Part shown: positions 1 to 13,500 of the stretch, in pieces
How the letters are laid out: every line of letters starts with the position of its first letter
How positions within the stretch are numbered: position 1 is the first letter of the stretch
NCBI GenBank assembly: GCA_038380795.1
Contig: CM076267.1
Span: forward strand, 20,048,001-20,112,000
Direction: 5' to 3'
DNA: 64,000 bases
From: Pyrocephalus nanus
Lineage: Eukaryota; Chordata; Aves; Passeriformes; Tyrannidae
Position numbers and translations under genes: made by a program
Notes under the pieces: model-generated
Database searches by the model: none
Seen by the model: only the letters and a program-made list of their open reading frames with translations
What the model was told of the DNA's origin: nothing

Positions 1-1510
1 ATTTTGTGAATACATACATAAATAGCATACCTGCTTTCTGTCCTCAGCTTTTTCTGCTTCCTTTCCTTCCAGCTGTGTTATTTTTCAGGTCAAGGTCTGT
101 TAATAGTGAATAACTCAGCAGTACTAATATGATCTGAATCAGGTGTGGATGCATAATTACATTCATGTCAAGTTTACTAAAAGCTGTAGTCCCCCATTCA
201 TGATGTCTGCAGAAATATAGACATTATCTGATCTGACATAGGCTTACTGGCACAAAATCAGATTTTCAAAATTTCTTAACAAATCAGAACTTCAAAGTGA
301 TGATTTTTAATGGCTGTGACTATGTTAGCACGTGACCCTGGCATTCCTGATCTGCTCTCAACTGGTCAAAAGTCAGATTATTGCATAAAGGTGTTATTTC
401 CTTCTACTGCCTTAAGCACTACTGAGTTCATACTTTGTTACTGACATCCATAATCAAAATCAGATCCCGAACTATTTTGCTGCTTTAACACATAAGAATA
501 GTGAGAAAAAAATATGGGCAGAATGTTTGTGATACTGATCATCAGTAAATTAATTAGAATTTTTTATTTTACTAGTTTTCCTTACTCATCTTTTTTTTTG
601 GCAACTGTGAAAAGTGTATGCTCTCTTTGTAAAACAGGGTCCGAGAGCTCCATGTTTACCTGGCATACCCGTGTTAGGCATACGCCAAGTTAGTGGAACA
701 TATACAATTTCACATTTATCAGAGTTCCTATCAAAAGTGGGTTTTTTCCTAGCTATACAAATCCATATGGAAGCTCCAGTCTGTTACAGTAAGTTCAGAG
801 GCAACTGCCCTTCACAAAAGCTGCCGATTTAATAGCTCAGGATACAGTTGTAGGACGATACAGCCTAGTGTTTTACCAGCACTGAGAGGAAGAGATCTTC
901 CCGGAGAAGAGATCTCCCACTGACTGCTGTTACCCTGAGGTTGGCTGTACCATTCACAGGACCCACCAGGAGCCACTCACCTTGCTAACTCGGCAGGGAC
1001 TTTGTTTGAGGGTAGCAGGGAAGGGGGATAGTGTTGTAGCTGAAGCAGAGAGTCTGTTCAAGCACAGAGCTGATGTGAGGGAGGAAGATGGCAATTTGTA
1101 ATCAATGAGCAGGGGAGGGAACCAGAGTCCTCCTCCTTCCCACACCTCTGTTTTTGTTACGAGCCTTTATGTTACTGAAGATCCGAGTGTTTCGTGCATG
1201 TTCCTGAGTAATGCCAGTTACCGTAAACCTCAACTGGATGTTTCATTTCAGTCAATTGGCATGGAAGAGAGTTTTATACTAATGTCAGTAAGGAGTTCTG
1301 GTATAACTGTGGAGACAGAAAGTAGTTTCTGCTTTGCTTTCTTAAATGCCAGTTTCTTACAGGTATTACAGGTAGGTGTCTGCCCCACAAGCCAGTTTGT
1401 CATAGCTTAGTAGGTGATTTTGATTAAGTTGCTTATGTAGCACTTTTTTGTTGGAGATTCTACAGACGTGGACAGTAATTTTTGGTTTTGTTCATTCTCT
1501 TCTCCTTTAG
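1..1510 (+). other. PPIG intron sequence, 5' side of window
   Basis: No exon with PPIG similarity could be found before 1511, where an AG acceptor precedes a codon-phase-1 exon starting inside the cyclophilin domain. The short open frames here (for example 614-832 and 1105-1410) have no recognisable similarity or splice context. I see no clear repeat. Confidence 0.7.
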
Positions 1511-4500
1511 GTGAAAAGGGTACAGGAAAGTCCACCCAAAAGCCATTGCATTACAAAAGTTGTCTGTTTCACAGGGTTGTGAAGGACTTTATGATCCAAG
1601 GAGGTGACTTCAGTGAAGGTATGATGTGAATCTTTGAAGAAAACTTGAATGCTTATGGAATAAAACATTTGCAGAAGTTCTATGTAGTGTCATTTACTTA
1701 TATTAATTATTCTGTGATATCACTGCTTTTTTCCCTTTCTTCTGCATAAGTCAAAATTTGCTCTTTGGACAACAAAGATGCATCTTGATCATGTTTGCAT
1801 ATCTTGAAGAATAATGTCAGTGACTTGGATGCAGTTGCATCAACATTTTGTATTACAATGCACCTTTCACATAACATGACTCTTTTATCACTACTTTGTT
1901 TAATTGTCACTTTTCCTCTTTCAAGGAAATGGCAGGGGAGGAGAATCCATTTATGGTGGCTTTTTCGAAGGTAAGAGTTTTATCAGTCTGCTCTATTTTA
2001 GTGTTATGATGATCAATCACCTTTTACATTCTGTAGTCTCTGTTCTGTAAACCTGAACTCTGTTGTTGGGGATTTTTTTTTAAGCTTTTATTTCGTCTTA
2101 GAGGCCTTTGACTCTCCAGTTTCTGTTATTTTACTTTTAAGATATGAACCTTCTAAATGAATGAAAAATTAAAGCTGAACTCCTTTGTATTTGTCTCTTT
2201 TGTCAGATTTCCTTTTTAATTGCTGTTTTTAAACGTTTACTTTTGGCTTGACCCGCTAGCCAAAAGTTGGGAATTGTCTTTTTTTCAAGTGAAAAGGAGA
2301 AAGGTGTGATGCAAATATTTATTTAAAAGAATGCCTAAAGCCCTGCTTTCCTAAGCCCAAGATGAATTAATGATAGAGCCATCTGTTTTCTCACAGTCCT
2401 GGTTCTTTTCCAGCCAGTGTTGCAGAAGTTGCAGTTGCTGCGTTTCTCAGCCTGTGTTTGTCCAGAATATAGTGGAGCATCCCTGTTCCTTGGAGCAGTT
2501 TTTGTATTACACCTGGGCCCACGTGATGGGCAGCTGCTACCAGCAGGCGAGGTTATGCTCCTCTCTCCTCCCAGACACACTTCCTTTAACACTGGTTCTT
2601 GTCCAAGCTTGCAGCACACAACTGAAAGAATTAATCACTGCTGTAGTAGGGCCAGGTGCAATTTTATATTAGACCTTGAGCATAATCAACAGTTTGCCAC
2701 TGCTGAAAGAGGAAGGAGGTCTTACCCTGCACTGACTGTCCAACAAAACTTTCGGCTGATTCAGCTTGCTAAAATGCCTAAAGATTATTGCAGAAAAAAA
2801 TTGTCCATATTATTGAAGGGATCCAATGAAATAATTTGGCAAGCATCAGAACAAACACAAATGAGTAGCAGGGTCTGAGGAAATGTACGGCTGGGGGAGA
2901 TGGAAGAAGGAGCACAACCTCCCCTTATGTTCTGGCGGTTGCAGGTTGGTTGTTCAACTTGGCCATGGTGGGAAACTGAATTCAGGGGAAGTTTGGCTTT
3001 TGTGCATCACTTAAGCAACTCACCACAGGATTAGACTGGCATTTGATGCTGTGCCAGTTTGCCTTTGTATAGTGACTGGGGAGTGGATGGGACTGTCCCT
3101 TTCATGGCCAGTGACAGTGTGATGTAAAAACATAGCATTACAAATGTTGTGTATTTTTCTTGCTTATTCCTGCCACATCTATCCAAATAGTATTGAACAA
3201 ATGTCCTCTCTCTGAAGAGTGTGCATCCCCCAACAGCCTTTTTGCTGTTCTGAGAAAGAAGAGAAACAACTGTCTCTTACAGGGGTCCTAAATGAAGAGT
3301 AATGATTACATTTCGAACTTCTTAAATTTCAGTGTCATTGGGATTTAGTTTCAACTGTTGACAACTATTTGCTCATAAGAAGTAGGATTCATTCAAGTTA
3401 AACTGATTTTCTTCCTGGCCAACTAGATAAATTCATCTCTGTGTCTGAGAGACAACAGAAGTTGTTTGGGATTGCTGTCAAACTGGATATCTGTGTGTAT
3501 TAAAAAAATAACAAAATGCCTGAAATTGAGGAGTTTCTTAAGAGTTAATGCACAGCCAAGAAACAACTTCTGCTCCAAAGAAAGTGTGCAGTATGTGCCA
3601 AATAGAAAGAGCAACAACTTAAAATTATAAGGTCTAAGAAGACAAATCTTTTAAACAAGAATACTAAAATTTTCTTTCCCCTTAGGCTATAAACCATTGA
3701 TTCATATTTTTTAATCTATTTTTAATACATCTCCTCAGTCACGTGACTAGCAGATATATTTAATAAGGATTAATTTACTTAGACGATAGCATTTACCTAA
3801 GCATATATGGTATATTTAAAGTAACTGAAAGCTCTTTCTTTAGATGAAAGTTTTGCTGTAAAGCACAACAAAGAATTTCTCCTTTCAATGGCCAACCGAG
3901 GGAAAGATACAAATGGTTCACAGTTCTTTATGTAAGTATTGAAATGTGTGTGTGGTTTGCTATTTGTAAGCTGTAAAGGTGATCCCTCTAAATATTGAGG
4001 ACTAGCTGCTGTGCAAAGCCAAAGTTGATGGTGTTTCACAAAGTTGTATGAAAGTAATCGTTTTCCTCATGTGCTGTTTAGGGATCCAGACTATTTTTAT
4101 CCCTTTTGTGTTTAGTGCTTATTGTCTGTGCAAAAGGGCTCTTGGTGGTTCTCAGTAACTCTGTTCTAACTTGGCCAATAAAGCAAACCTGTTAGTTCCC
4201 TGTAGAACTCTTATAACTTTATCTAATAACTGCTGTTATTAGATAGAAGGAAGCAAAACAGCTCTGGAGGCTTTCAAAAGTAGTAGAGGGCTTTTTTTTA
4301 GTCGTGAAATAACTTTCCAATATGGTCTCATTTATAGTTAAAACTTAAATTCTTAAAATACATTGCAGTAGAGTCTTCTTTAAATATAAATTATTTACAG
4401 AAAACATTCTCAAAATACATCACTCTTACCCATGTTTCATGGCATTAGTTACTATAATGAGTTAAGGATGTCACCTACCATGAAACCCTTATTTTGGGAT

Positions 4501-7500
4501 TTCTGTGTGATCATGACTGCAGTCATTCCAGTTTTCTGCTTTGCCATGACTGACATCTGTATGCCTTAGTAACTCTACTAGAAGGGAAAGCTGAGGGAAA
4601 GCCCATTCTACTTCTGTGTCAAATAATCTGTAGATACAAATTTTTTTTCTTCCAGTGTTTTGTGATTATTTTCAAATGTGTAGAAGATTATTTGAAGTTT
4701 TCCTGCTGTGAGACAGGATTTTTGTATCTCTTCTTGGTAGTATAATGTTCACCTTCATATGTGTAGATGACATGGCTTCAAATGCTGACTGCTTTTCACT
4801 AACACTGTCTTTGTTTTTCTCTTTTAAATTAAAATCTGGAAACAACAGAACAACTAAACCTACACCTCATTTAGATGGGTAAATATCTCCTTCCTTCTTC
4901 CTACATTTGTTTGGGAACTGCCTCAAGAAAATTAAGTACTAAGAATTCTTATTTTTATTTAAATTCCTCAGACATCATGTTGTTTTTGGACAAGTCATCT
5001 CAGGTCAGGAGGTTGTGAGAGAAATAGAAAACCAGAAAACAGATGCATCTAGTAAACCATATGCTGAAGTACGCATACTGAGTTGTGGAGAGTTAATTCC
5101 AAAATCCAAAGGTAAAGTTAAACTCTACATTTTTATAGATGCAAACTGAGAGGTAATTTTGCTTGTTTTCTTCCGTGTTGGTTGCTTATAAAAATATTTA
5201 GACACTTATTTGTGATGGATGATGGGGCAATTGGTGAAAAGGTGAATAACACTGCAGAGCAGTTTGTCCTCTAAAGACCTTAAAAGTTGTTGATGCAAAA
5301 GACACTAAAGAGCAATCCCATATGCTTTCTTCGAAGCATCTTCTGTCTTGGCTTTTCTTATATTAGCTAAATTTTAGTCCAAAGTTGGCAAGCTCTTGTC
5401 ACAGCAAGTAGAGTGCTATGTTAAGCATAACACTTTTTGGAAGGTAGTGAACTTGGAATTGGCTCTTTGGCTCCTACACTTTGATTTACCACAAACTGTA
5501 TTCTTAAAGAGGAATATGGCAGAACCTGTCCTTCTTTCTGGAAGGCATGCCCTGCTCTGCTGTTTCAGAACTGAACATGGTATGAGAGCTTGGATTGAGC
5601 CTTATTTTGTAAGAGAAGCAGAATCTTAAGATGTTGCTGTCACAGTGGAGGATCTCCCAGGATGCTTGTTTTGTAGGAACTGTCATGGGGATCACCATGC
5701 TATTTCATTTGTAGCACCTTGTGTTGATACTGTGAAGGGTTGCACCAAGGATATTGAAGCACAACACAAGAATAATTGCTTGTTTGGCCTAAGGAATATG
5801 CAGACATTCAAACCGGAGCTCCTTGGGTTTTCCCCTTCTTTTTGATACAGTTCTGTGATCACACGTGGTATCTCACTCAAAGGCTTTGGAGTCTGAGGTT
5901 ACCTCATCAATACCTCAGAATTCCAAGTGAAGTTGTGTTATGGCTCCTGACTTCTCAAAGGTTCTAAGTCAGCCTGTGTGTGAGGACACAATTGTGTTTT
6001 TTCTGGACAGTGCTCAGGAGCATAGTATCTCTTGGGAAATGCACAGGTGCTGTAATTAGAAAATAAAACAATACAGATATGGGATGGGTGAAGCTGGTGA
6101 ATGATGTACATGCCATATATGTCTCAACTGGCTTGCCCCACTCCCTTTATAGTCCAGTCTAGAACACTTGAATGACTAAATGTCACTGAGCAGTCTGATG
6201 ACTTAAAGCCATTAAGCAGGGCTTTAAAGTACTTGTCATCAAAAGAGCGAATGAAATAAATACAAAAAAAAAAAAAAGGGGGGGTTCTCTTTTACTTCTC
6301 CTAAAAGAGAGTGGGCTTCTGGAAAGATGTGACAGTCTTACCTTACCCATTTGTCTGTGTCCTTTTTTCTCTGACTCAGTCCTGCTGCATTCCTGGCGAC
6401 TGGTGTGCCATGGAGGGAAATTGATGCCGAGGTGATGGGATAGCCCACTCCAGAGGGCTCAGTGTTAGGTAATGGTGGGCAGTAGGAGTGTTTGGAAAAC
6501 AAGAAGCCTTGGGCACCAGGCTGTTGGAGGGCAGAGCTGAGTGTGGTGTGAGACAAAGGCCCTGATGGGCACTAATGCAGAGCCAGCCTCGTGAAGATGC
6601 TGCATGACAGACTGTGATGGAAATCCTAGTGAGTGGAGAATCCTGCTTTTGAAAGGGAAAGGCTGTGTGTAGGACCTGCAGAGGGAAATGAGCCACTACT
6701 GTAAGAGATGGAGCTGTTGAATGCAGAACATGGAACCACTGATGAGCTATGCTGGCCTGGGGCAGTGGAAATAGGAGGAACAGTTTGACTATACATCAGC
6801 TGAAGTAAATTTGCCAAGCTGCTGTCCAAAGGTCACAAGTGGAAGAGGAGAGGCCCTTGGACTTGTCAATGAATGGAGGTAGGCCAGGGAATCTAGATAG
6901 AAGGAGCTGTTTCTGGGACAGAATCAGTGTCATGGAAGATGATCAACAGAGAGTCATCTAACAGTGGAACTGTTTTTAGTACAGTACTATGGGAGGCAAA
7001 AGGGAACAGATTCAGTGAAATACAAGCCAGTTACCAGGGGAGACTGCTTCTAAGAATTTGCTCTTAAGACAAAGGAATAAGGAGGTTGCCTGTGAAGGAA
7101 CTATAACGATGAAATTTCTGTGGGAGGGTACATTAGGATAGCAAGGGAGTCTTAAATATTTATTGCGTGAACTTGTCTGGTAGGCAACACAAAGAAAGGA
7201 ATTAGATGGTCTTTATGGAGTGAAAATAGAACTGGTACTTGAGTTTAACAGGAAAGCCAAGGTAGCACTAGCAGAAGGAATCACAGCAGAAGTTAGGTGC
7301 TTGGTATGAATGTTTCTCTTAGGTTAAAGTTGAGGAAGGTGGTCTGATTTTTGGGTGTCACGAAGGTGAAGTGCTTTATGAATGATGCAAATCATCTCCT
7401 TGTGTACAAGAACTGGATTTGTTTAGGGATGAGTGTATGATGACTGAGCTACCTTACTGGATGCTATGAATTGAATAGTACAGCAGTCACAACTACAATA

Positions 7501-10500
7501 TTGCAGAGGCCTATATGAAGTTTTTACCTGGGATTTGAGAGCACGATCACCTAGAAAAGTAGAATGTTTGTCATATTTTCCTTCATTTTTCTTTTATTTT
7601 TTTAAATCTTTAAAGTTGGAAGAATTCGTGAAAATGAATGAGAGAAGTTAAATTATAAAAGAAGAATCTCTCTGGCTGAGTAGTATCGTTTTTAGAAGAT
7701 CTTCAAGTTCCAGGGAAAATCCTGAGATATGATTTAAAAAAAAAGGAAGAAAGCCAAGTATTAACCCAGTATTTAGAAAGGTCATTATGGACTAGCTAAG
7801 CTTATATATTTCACAGGAAAAACTGTGGAACAAAAAATGTAATATTAATTTTCTTAAGGACAGGTGGGATTTTGATACTAGCTGACAAAGTTTTGCAGAA
7901 GAGGGCCTAGTTAACAAGCCTGGCTGTGCTGTTTGAGGTCGTGACTGGTTCATCAAAGGTATTTCTGAGATGTTTTCAGGAATGTAAGGCACTGCCATTC
8001 TAATTCAAAACTGAAAAAAAATCAAGTGGCTTTGTGAGTAGACAGTTTTTAACAAGAGCCTCTAATGAAAATTTGTCACAAGATGTGATTTTTTTAGGGG
8101 ATTCTGCACAGGGCAGTTCAAGGCTTGATTCACGATCTTGGCTGATGTCATAGAATTAGTGCTTGTAGGAGTGTGCATTTTGCAACTAAGGCAGATTGTG
8201 GCTGCATTCATAATTCATCAAGGAACAGTACTGTAATTAGGTAATTCTATCAGTACAAAAGAAAGTATCGGTACAAATTATCAACCACTGATACAGAGTA
8301 CAAAGTTACTCATTTAGGAATTACGAAATACCTGTGAAATAAGAGCAGTCATAGCGAGTGGTGATTCTGGCAAGTCATGGACTTCTGATTTCCATATCCT
8401 CCATTTCTCTTTACCTATCCATTTAAACCCTTGAGCACTCACTCTGTCTGCAGGCTTGTCAGACACCACTGTTAGCCCCCTTTGCACAGGCTGGTTACTG
8501 TGAACAGTTGTTTCAGGTTTCTGTGTTTCAGATTTTTTTTTCCCTAGTGAACTGGCCACTAGGTACAAACTGTGTTGACTGTTCGAAGTGAAGCTGCAGG
8601 TGGCTTATTTTGTCTTTTTTTATTTCCCCATCCTCTGCTGTTGCAGTGTGGTAGGTTGTTTGTCTGCAAAAACACCTATTCCAGAGGCACTGGGGATACA
8701 GGATTCCTCACAGTGCCAATGTCATCTGATCAGCAAGAATCAAATGTGGTAGTGTCCCCTAATGCACACCCCTGAGGACTTGACTAATGTGTATAATTTT
8801 CATTGCGAGAAACAGTCGGTTCTTCAACAAGGAGTGAGAGATATAACAGGAATTCATGGCAAATAATGGAGGCAAAATAGAAAAAAAGAGCTGATACTCT
8901 GAACAGCAGGCAACCGAACTCTGGAAAAAATTACCTGCGAAAGTAACTGTCTAAATCTCCTGAATTAAAGGCACCCTTTTTCTGGAGATTGCTGTGGTCC
9001 AGTACAGGTCATTTGATTTGATACAAGGTAACTAACTATTTGGTTGTCATTGCTGTGAATTACAAGATGACATGATTTGTACTGACTTTCCTGCCTGAAC
9101 CCGAGTGTTTACTGGCTAGGTAATTTCTTAATTTCAAGTCAGGGGGTTAACATAAGACTTGCTACAGTCCCCAACAAGCTGAGATGCAGAGAAGATTTGG
9201 CTGTGTCGTGCAGCATGATCATGTAATTCCCAAAGTCTGGCAAATGCTGTACGTGACAGGGAATGGAGTAGGAAGTGATATATCTATTTCAGATGTGGTC
9301 ATAAGTTGAAACCTGATCCTGAAGGTAATGAGCTGGAACAGTTGGACTGTAAATAGAAGTCTGTTTCTCAATGACCTTCATGCTGCAGGATTGGTCTCAT
9401 TTGTTGTGATCTATAATTAGCCAGCACTAGGTTGGTTCAGAAGTCAAAACAGCATTTGCTGCTGGACCAGATAGATGTCACCAGAAAGTATATCCTAACT
9501 GTCTTGCTGGACACTCTGTGCTGTGTAAATAGTTCTGGGCCTTTTACTTTTGTTTGAGGTTTGGGGTTGTTTTTTTTCCCCTTGTCATTTCACTGTCTAC
9601 CTACCCCATGATTTCCCAAATACATCTGATGTTATTTGCTGCATGTTAAGAAACACATTATATATTTGTTGAGGTAGTTGCTCACTAACATCATAGCCTC
9701 CATTTTTATGTATTACCTACTCATTTTTAAGTAGTAACTTTAACTACCTGAACTTGTTACAAGAATGCAGATAAAACTGTCACAGATAGTTTTTGACACG
9801 CTTGAAACACATGAAGGAGGGAGAAAATACAGGAAATAACTGCATTTATTAATGCCTTATTCAGACATTTCTGAAATTGAGCTTGGAGACATCTTGTTTT
9901 ACCTGAAGGCATGTAGAAAACAATATAATTTTCCTTTGACTGGGCCAAAACTGAAAGTTTTGAATAGATAAGAAGCATTTAAATTTTTAATTGCTTTTTG
10001 GGTTTTTTTAGTATTTAGAGGTCAGGTGAGATTTCTCGTTTTATTGTCACCCAGCCTGTGTGACGTTAGTCTTCTTTGATTAAAATTAATTTGAAAAATA
10101 CTCAGTTTTTTATATAAATATGTACTTGTTACATTATCTGAATTTATATATATTTACACAATCTGAAACTGATATAAAATATTACAGATATTTTCTATTA
10201 AATATAGTGCCTTAATAAAGATATTGAGCAAAAGTTTGAGAAAAGACAGCAGTTATCTTGGTCTGGACCGACAAGAGAAGTAAGAAATACAATTAGATCT
10301 GTCTTTTGGAAGCATTTTGCAAGAAGCCCTAAAAACATCTGATGAGGACCAGCTGATTTCAGTCAGCAGGCTGTCCTAAACTGGTAATACTACTTGCTAG
10401 TTTATACTGCACTCAGAAATGACCTGGAAGACTCACGTACTCTATGCAGTACAGAGGTGGTTTTTCAGTCAATTGTCAGGCTTTTGTTGGTCTGTATCAA

Positions 10501-13500
10501 CTGAGACTTGGGAATAAACACAAAGCAAACACTGTGCATAAGTCATGCAGGTATGACCTGTCTGTGGTGCTAACCTGAAAACTGGATGAGATTTAGAGCA
10601 ATGGAATTGAACTTCATCCACTGTACCGGTGTGGGGATTCAGTAACATTAGAAGGTGGGGAAAAAAGTATCCCTAAAAAGTATGACCATAAAAAGAGAGT
10701 TTGAGGTTGTTTCTGTTGAGATATGTCCCGCTATCTGATGCAGTTACCTGAATTAAGCCCGTTGTTGTAATCCAGATATTTTATCTCAGCCAGTTCTTTT
10801 GGAAGTGGGTGTTCTGCATCACTGTGAAGAGGAAATCTTTCACCACTGTATGTATCACTGCATTTTGAATGTGAGACCTGACAGAATAAGACACTGAGCT
10901 CAATTCAATGAATACTCAGTTTAGTCTGTGCCACTTACCTTCTATTTCAGAATTTCTCACTAGTGATTTGAATAGATTTTATATGAAGTCAGATTAAACC
11001 TGAAGCCAAAGCAACTTTTTTATAAACACTTTGTACATTAATTTTAAATAATTTCTTGTATATAGCTTATATTGTATCATTAGAAAACTTAGATGGTTCT
11101 ACATATCCTTGACAGTACAAATTTTATGCTTAAAATTTCATAAATACAAATTTTTGAAATTTGTTACATATTTCTAGACATACCCTTTACTGTACTTTGG
11201 ACAAACAGTGTTTTCTCCGAAATTTCAATTTAAATAATTTGATGAAGTACTGTCACGGCACAATTCTAAGAAGCTGAGATAAATACTAGGTAAGTTGATT
11301 TTTCTGAGATGAATTTCTTTGCTATTCTGATTTAAAGCCAAGAAAGAAGAAAAGAAGAGGCACAAGTCGTCTTCCTCATCCAGTGACTCTGAAAGTTCAA
11401 GTGATTCAGAATCATCTTCTGATTCCTCATCGGATTCTGAGAGTGCTTCAGAAGAGAAATCTAAAAAGCGAAAAAAGAAACACAAAAAAAATTCCAAGAA
11501 ACATAAGAAAGAAAAGAAAAAGAGAAAGAAAAGCAAGAAAAGGTCAATATTGAGACTTTTTTGTTTTGTTACAAGTACACCACACAGTACCATTTTCTTT
11601 TAACTACAGAACAGTATTCTGTAAACAAAGTAGGTTTGGAAGTTGGGGAGACAGTCAGTTTCCTTACAAAAGCACAACTTTTCTGCTGTGATGGCAAAGG
11701 TAGTTTTCCTTTGTACATGTGCTGCAGCTTGTAATGCAGTGAAGGAATGGACTAGACTTATTTGGTTTGAAAGGTTGCAGGAATGCTTGGTTTGAAATGA
11801 GTGGTGACAGCTTGTTTCCCTAAATTCACTTCTGTACAATTCAATTTAAACTATATGCATTGAGACTTAAGAGACTGCAGTATGGAGCAATAAAAGCAAA
11901 ATTAAATGTAAAATCAATAAATTAACATTCTTAACATTTTTTTTGTTTCATATGCCAAAACTCTTGCAGTTTTGCTGGAAGATAATAAACCTTAGAAAGC
12001 ACTCTTGCTTCCAAGAACATTCTTTTTAATCTGACGGTTTTGTTATAGTTCGGTGTGAGATACAAGTTGTGGTGGTACAAGTCACATTTTTCTAAGCTAG
12101 CAGTAAAATTTAAGAAATTGTCACTTAGAGCAGTGCTGCCTAAACACTGTTTCTGTGGGACTAAGCTCATTTCACGTAAGTTTGTAAACTACTTGGAGTT
12201 ACAGTGGTCTGTAGACAGTTATATATGGTAGTGTAAAATCTGAATTTTACTCTTCTGATTGTGTTTTTAAAAGAAATCAAAAAAACAAAACAGCTGTATC
12301 ACAATAGTAAATGTATACTCAGTGTTACACCATTGAAATTCATAAATAAAAGCTATCAGAAATCTACTGCAGTTGTATACTTTGGAGCAAAGATATTGTA
12401 GGGGAAAAAAAGTTGCTTCTGAAATAGCTTTGTTTCTTTTTTCTTGTGGTATCCTTGTGTATTGAATTAAGAGAATTTCTGAATTATTTAAATACATTAA
12501 AAGGTCTTCCCTCATCCAAATAACTCAAATTATTACATGCTTTTTATACAAAAATAAAGCTCTTCCAGTGAAAGTGAAGATGAAAACACTGAAGCACAGC
12601 CGTTATCTACTGTCCGTCCTGAAGAAATTCCTCCTGTACCTGAAAACCGGTTCCTGATGAGGAAAAGTCCTCCCAAAGTAGATGACAAAGAAAAAGAGAG
12701 GAAAAGCAGAGAAAAGGAAAGAGAAAGGTAATATATCTGTTTGAAATCCAACTATGTGCTGACAGTGGTCTGGTCACATTACTATTTTAGAACTCTAATG
12801 TTGAATCTTTCCCTGTTAAGCAGTTCCATGTTGTGAGCAGTGCTGGATGAAAAATGGATTTCTCCCTTTACTGGCAACTGTTGTCTTTGTCCTGGAACAA
12901 AGGCTTAGTCTTTGAAGGTGGTTTTAGTGAATAAAAAATTTATGATGACTGACTCAAGAAAAGCAAAGTAAAATGTACTGCAATTTCATTTAGAATTTAT
13001 TGGAACTTTCTAATCTGAATTTATAATTTATTCTTCTTTCAAAAATGGAAAAACCTGGACATTTTCTTAAACATTCTGAGGTCACAAAATCTGAAGTTTT
13101 ACTGTGCGTTTGTCACTGTCTGCAGTAATAAAATTGTGTGTTTTCATTTAGTTTCATTTTCTTAAGAGGTTTTAAAATTTTTCTCTTTCCTTCTTTCTCA
13201 CTGTTATAAATAATATCACTCTTTTTTTAATTGTTTTTAGTAATCTATCGAATTCGCAGTCAATGTACCAGAGGAGACTGTTAGTGACCAGATCTGGAAG
13301 GAAAATAAAAGGAAGAGGACCAAGGGTAAATGTTTACAAATATGTTCTCCAAAATTTAGAAGGTGGTAGCACAGCCTCGCTGCTGGTATTACTAACCCTT
13401 TTCATGAGAATAGTTGATTTAAAAAAAAGGGCAGCATAATTGATTTGGGGGCTGAGGCTTGAAGGAAGACAGGAAGGAAAATTAGATTAATTACCTTTTT

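Noticed and set aside
2335..2878. 153- and 100-codon frames in a PPIG intron
   Set aside because: No similarity, no splice signals that keep frame with PPIG, and both frames overlap each other on the same strand.
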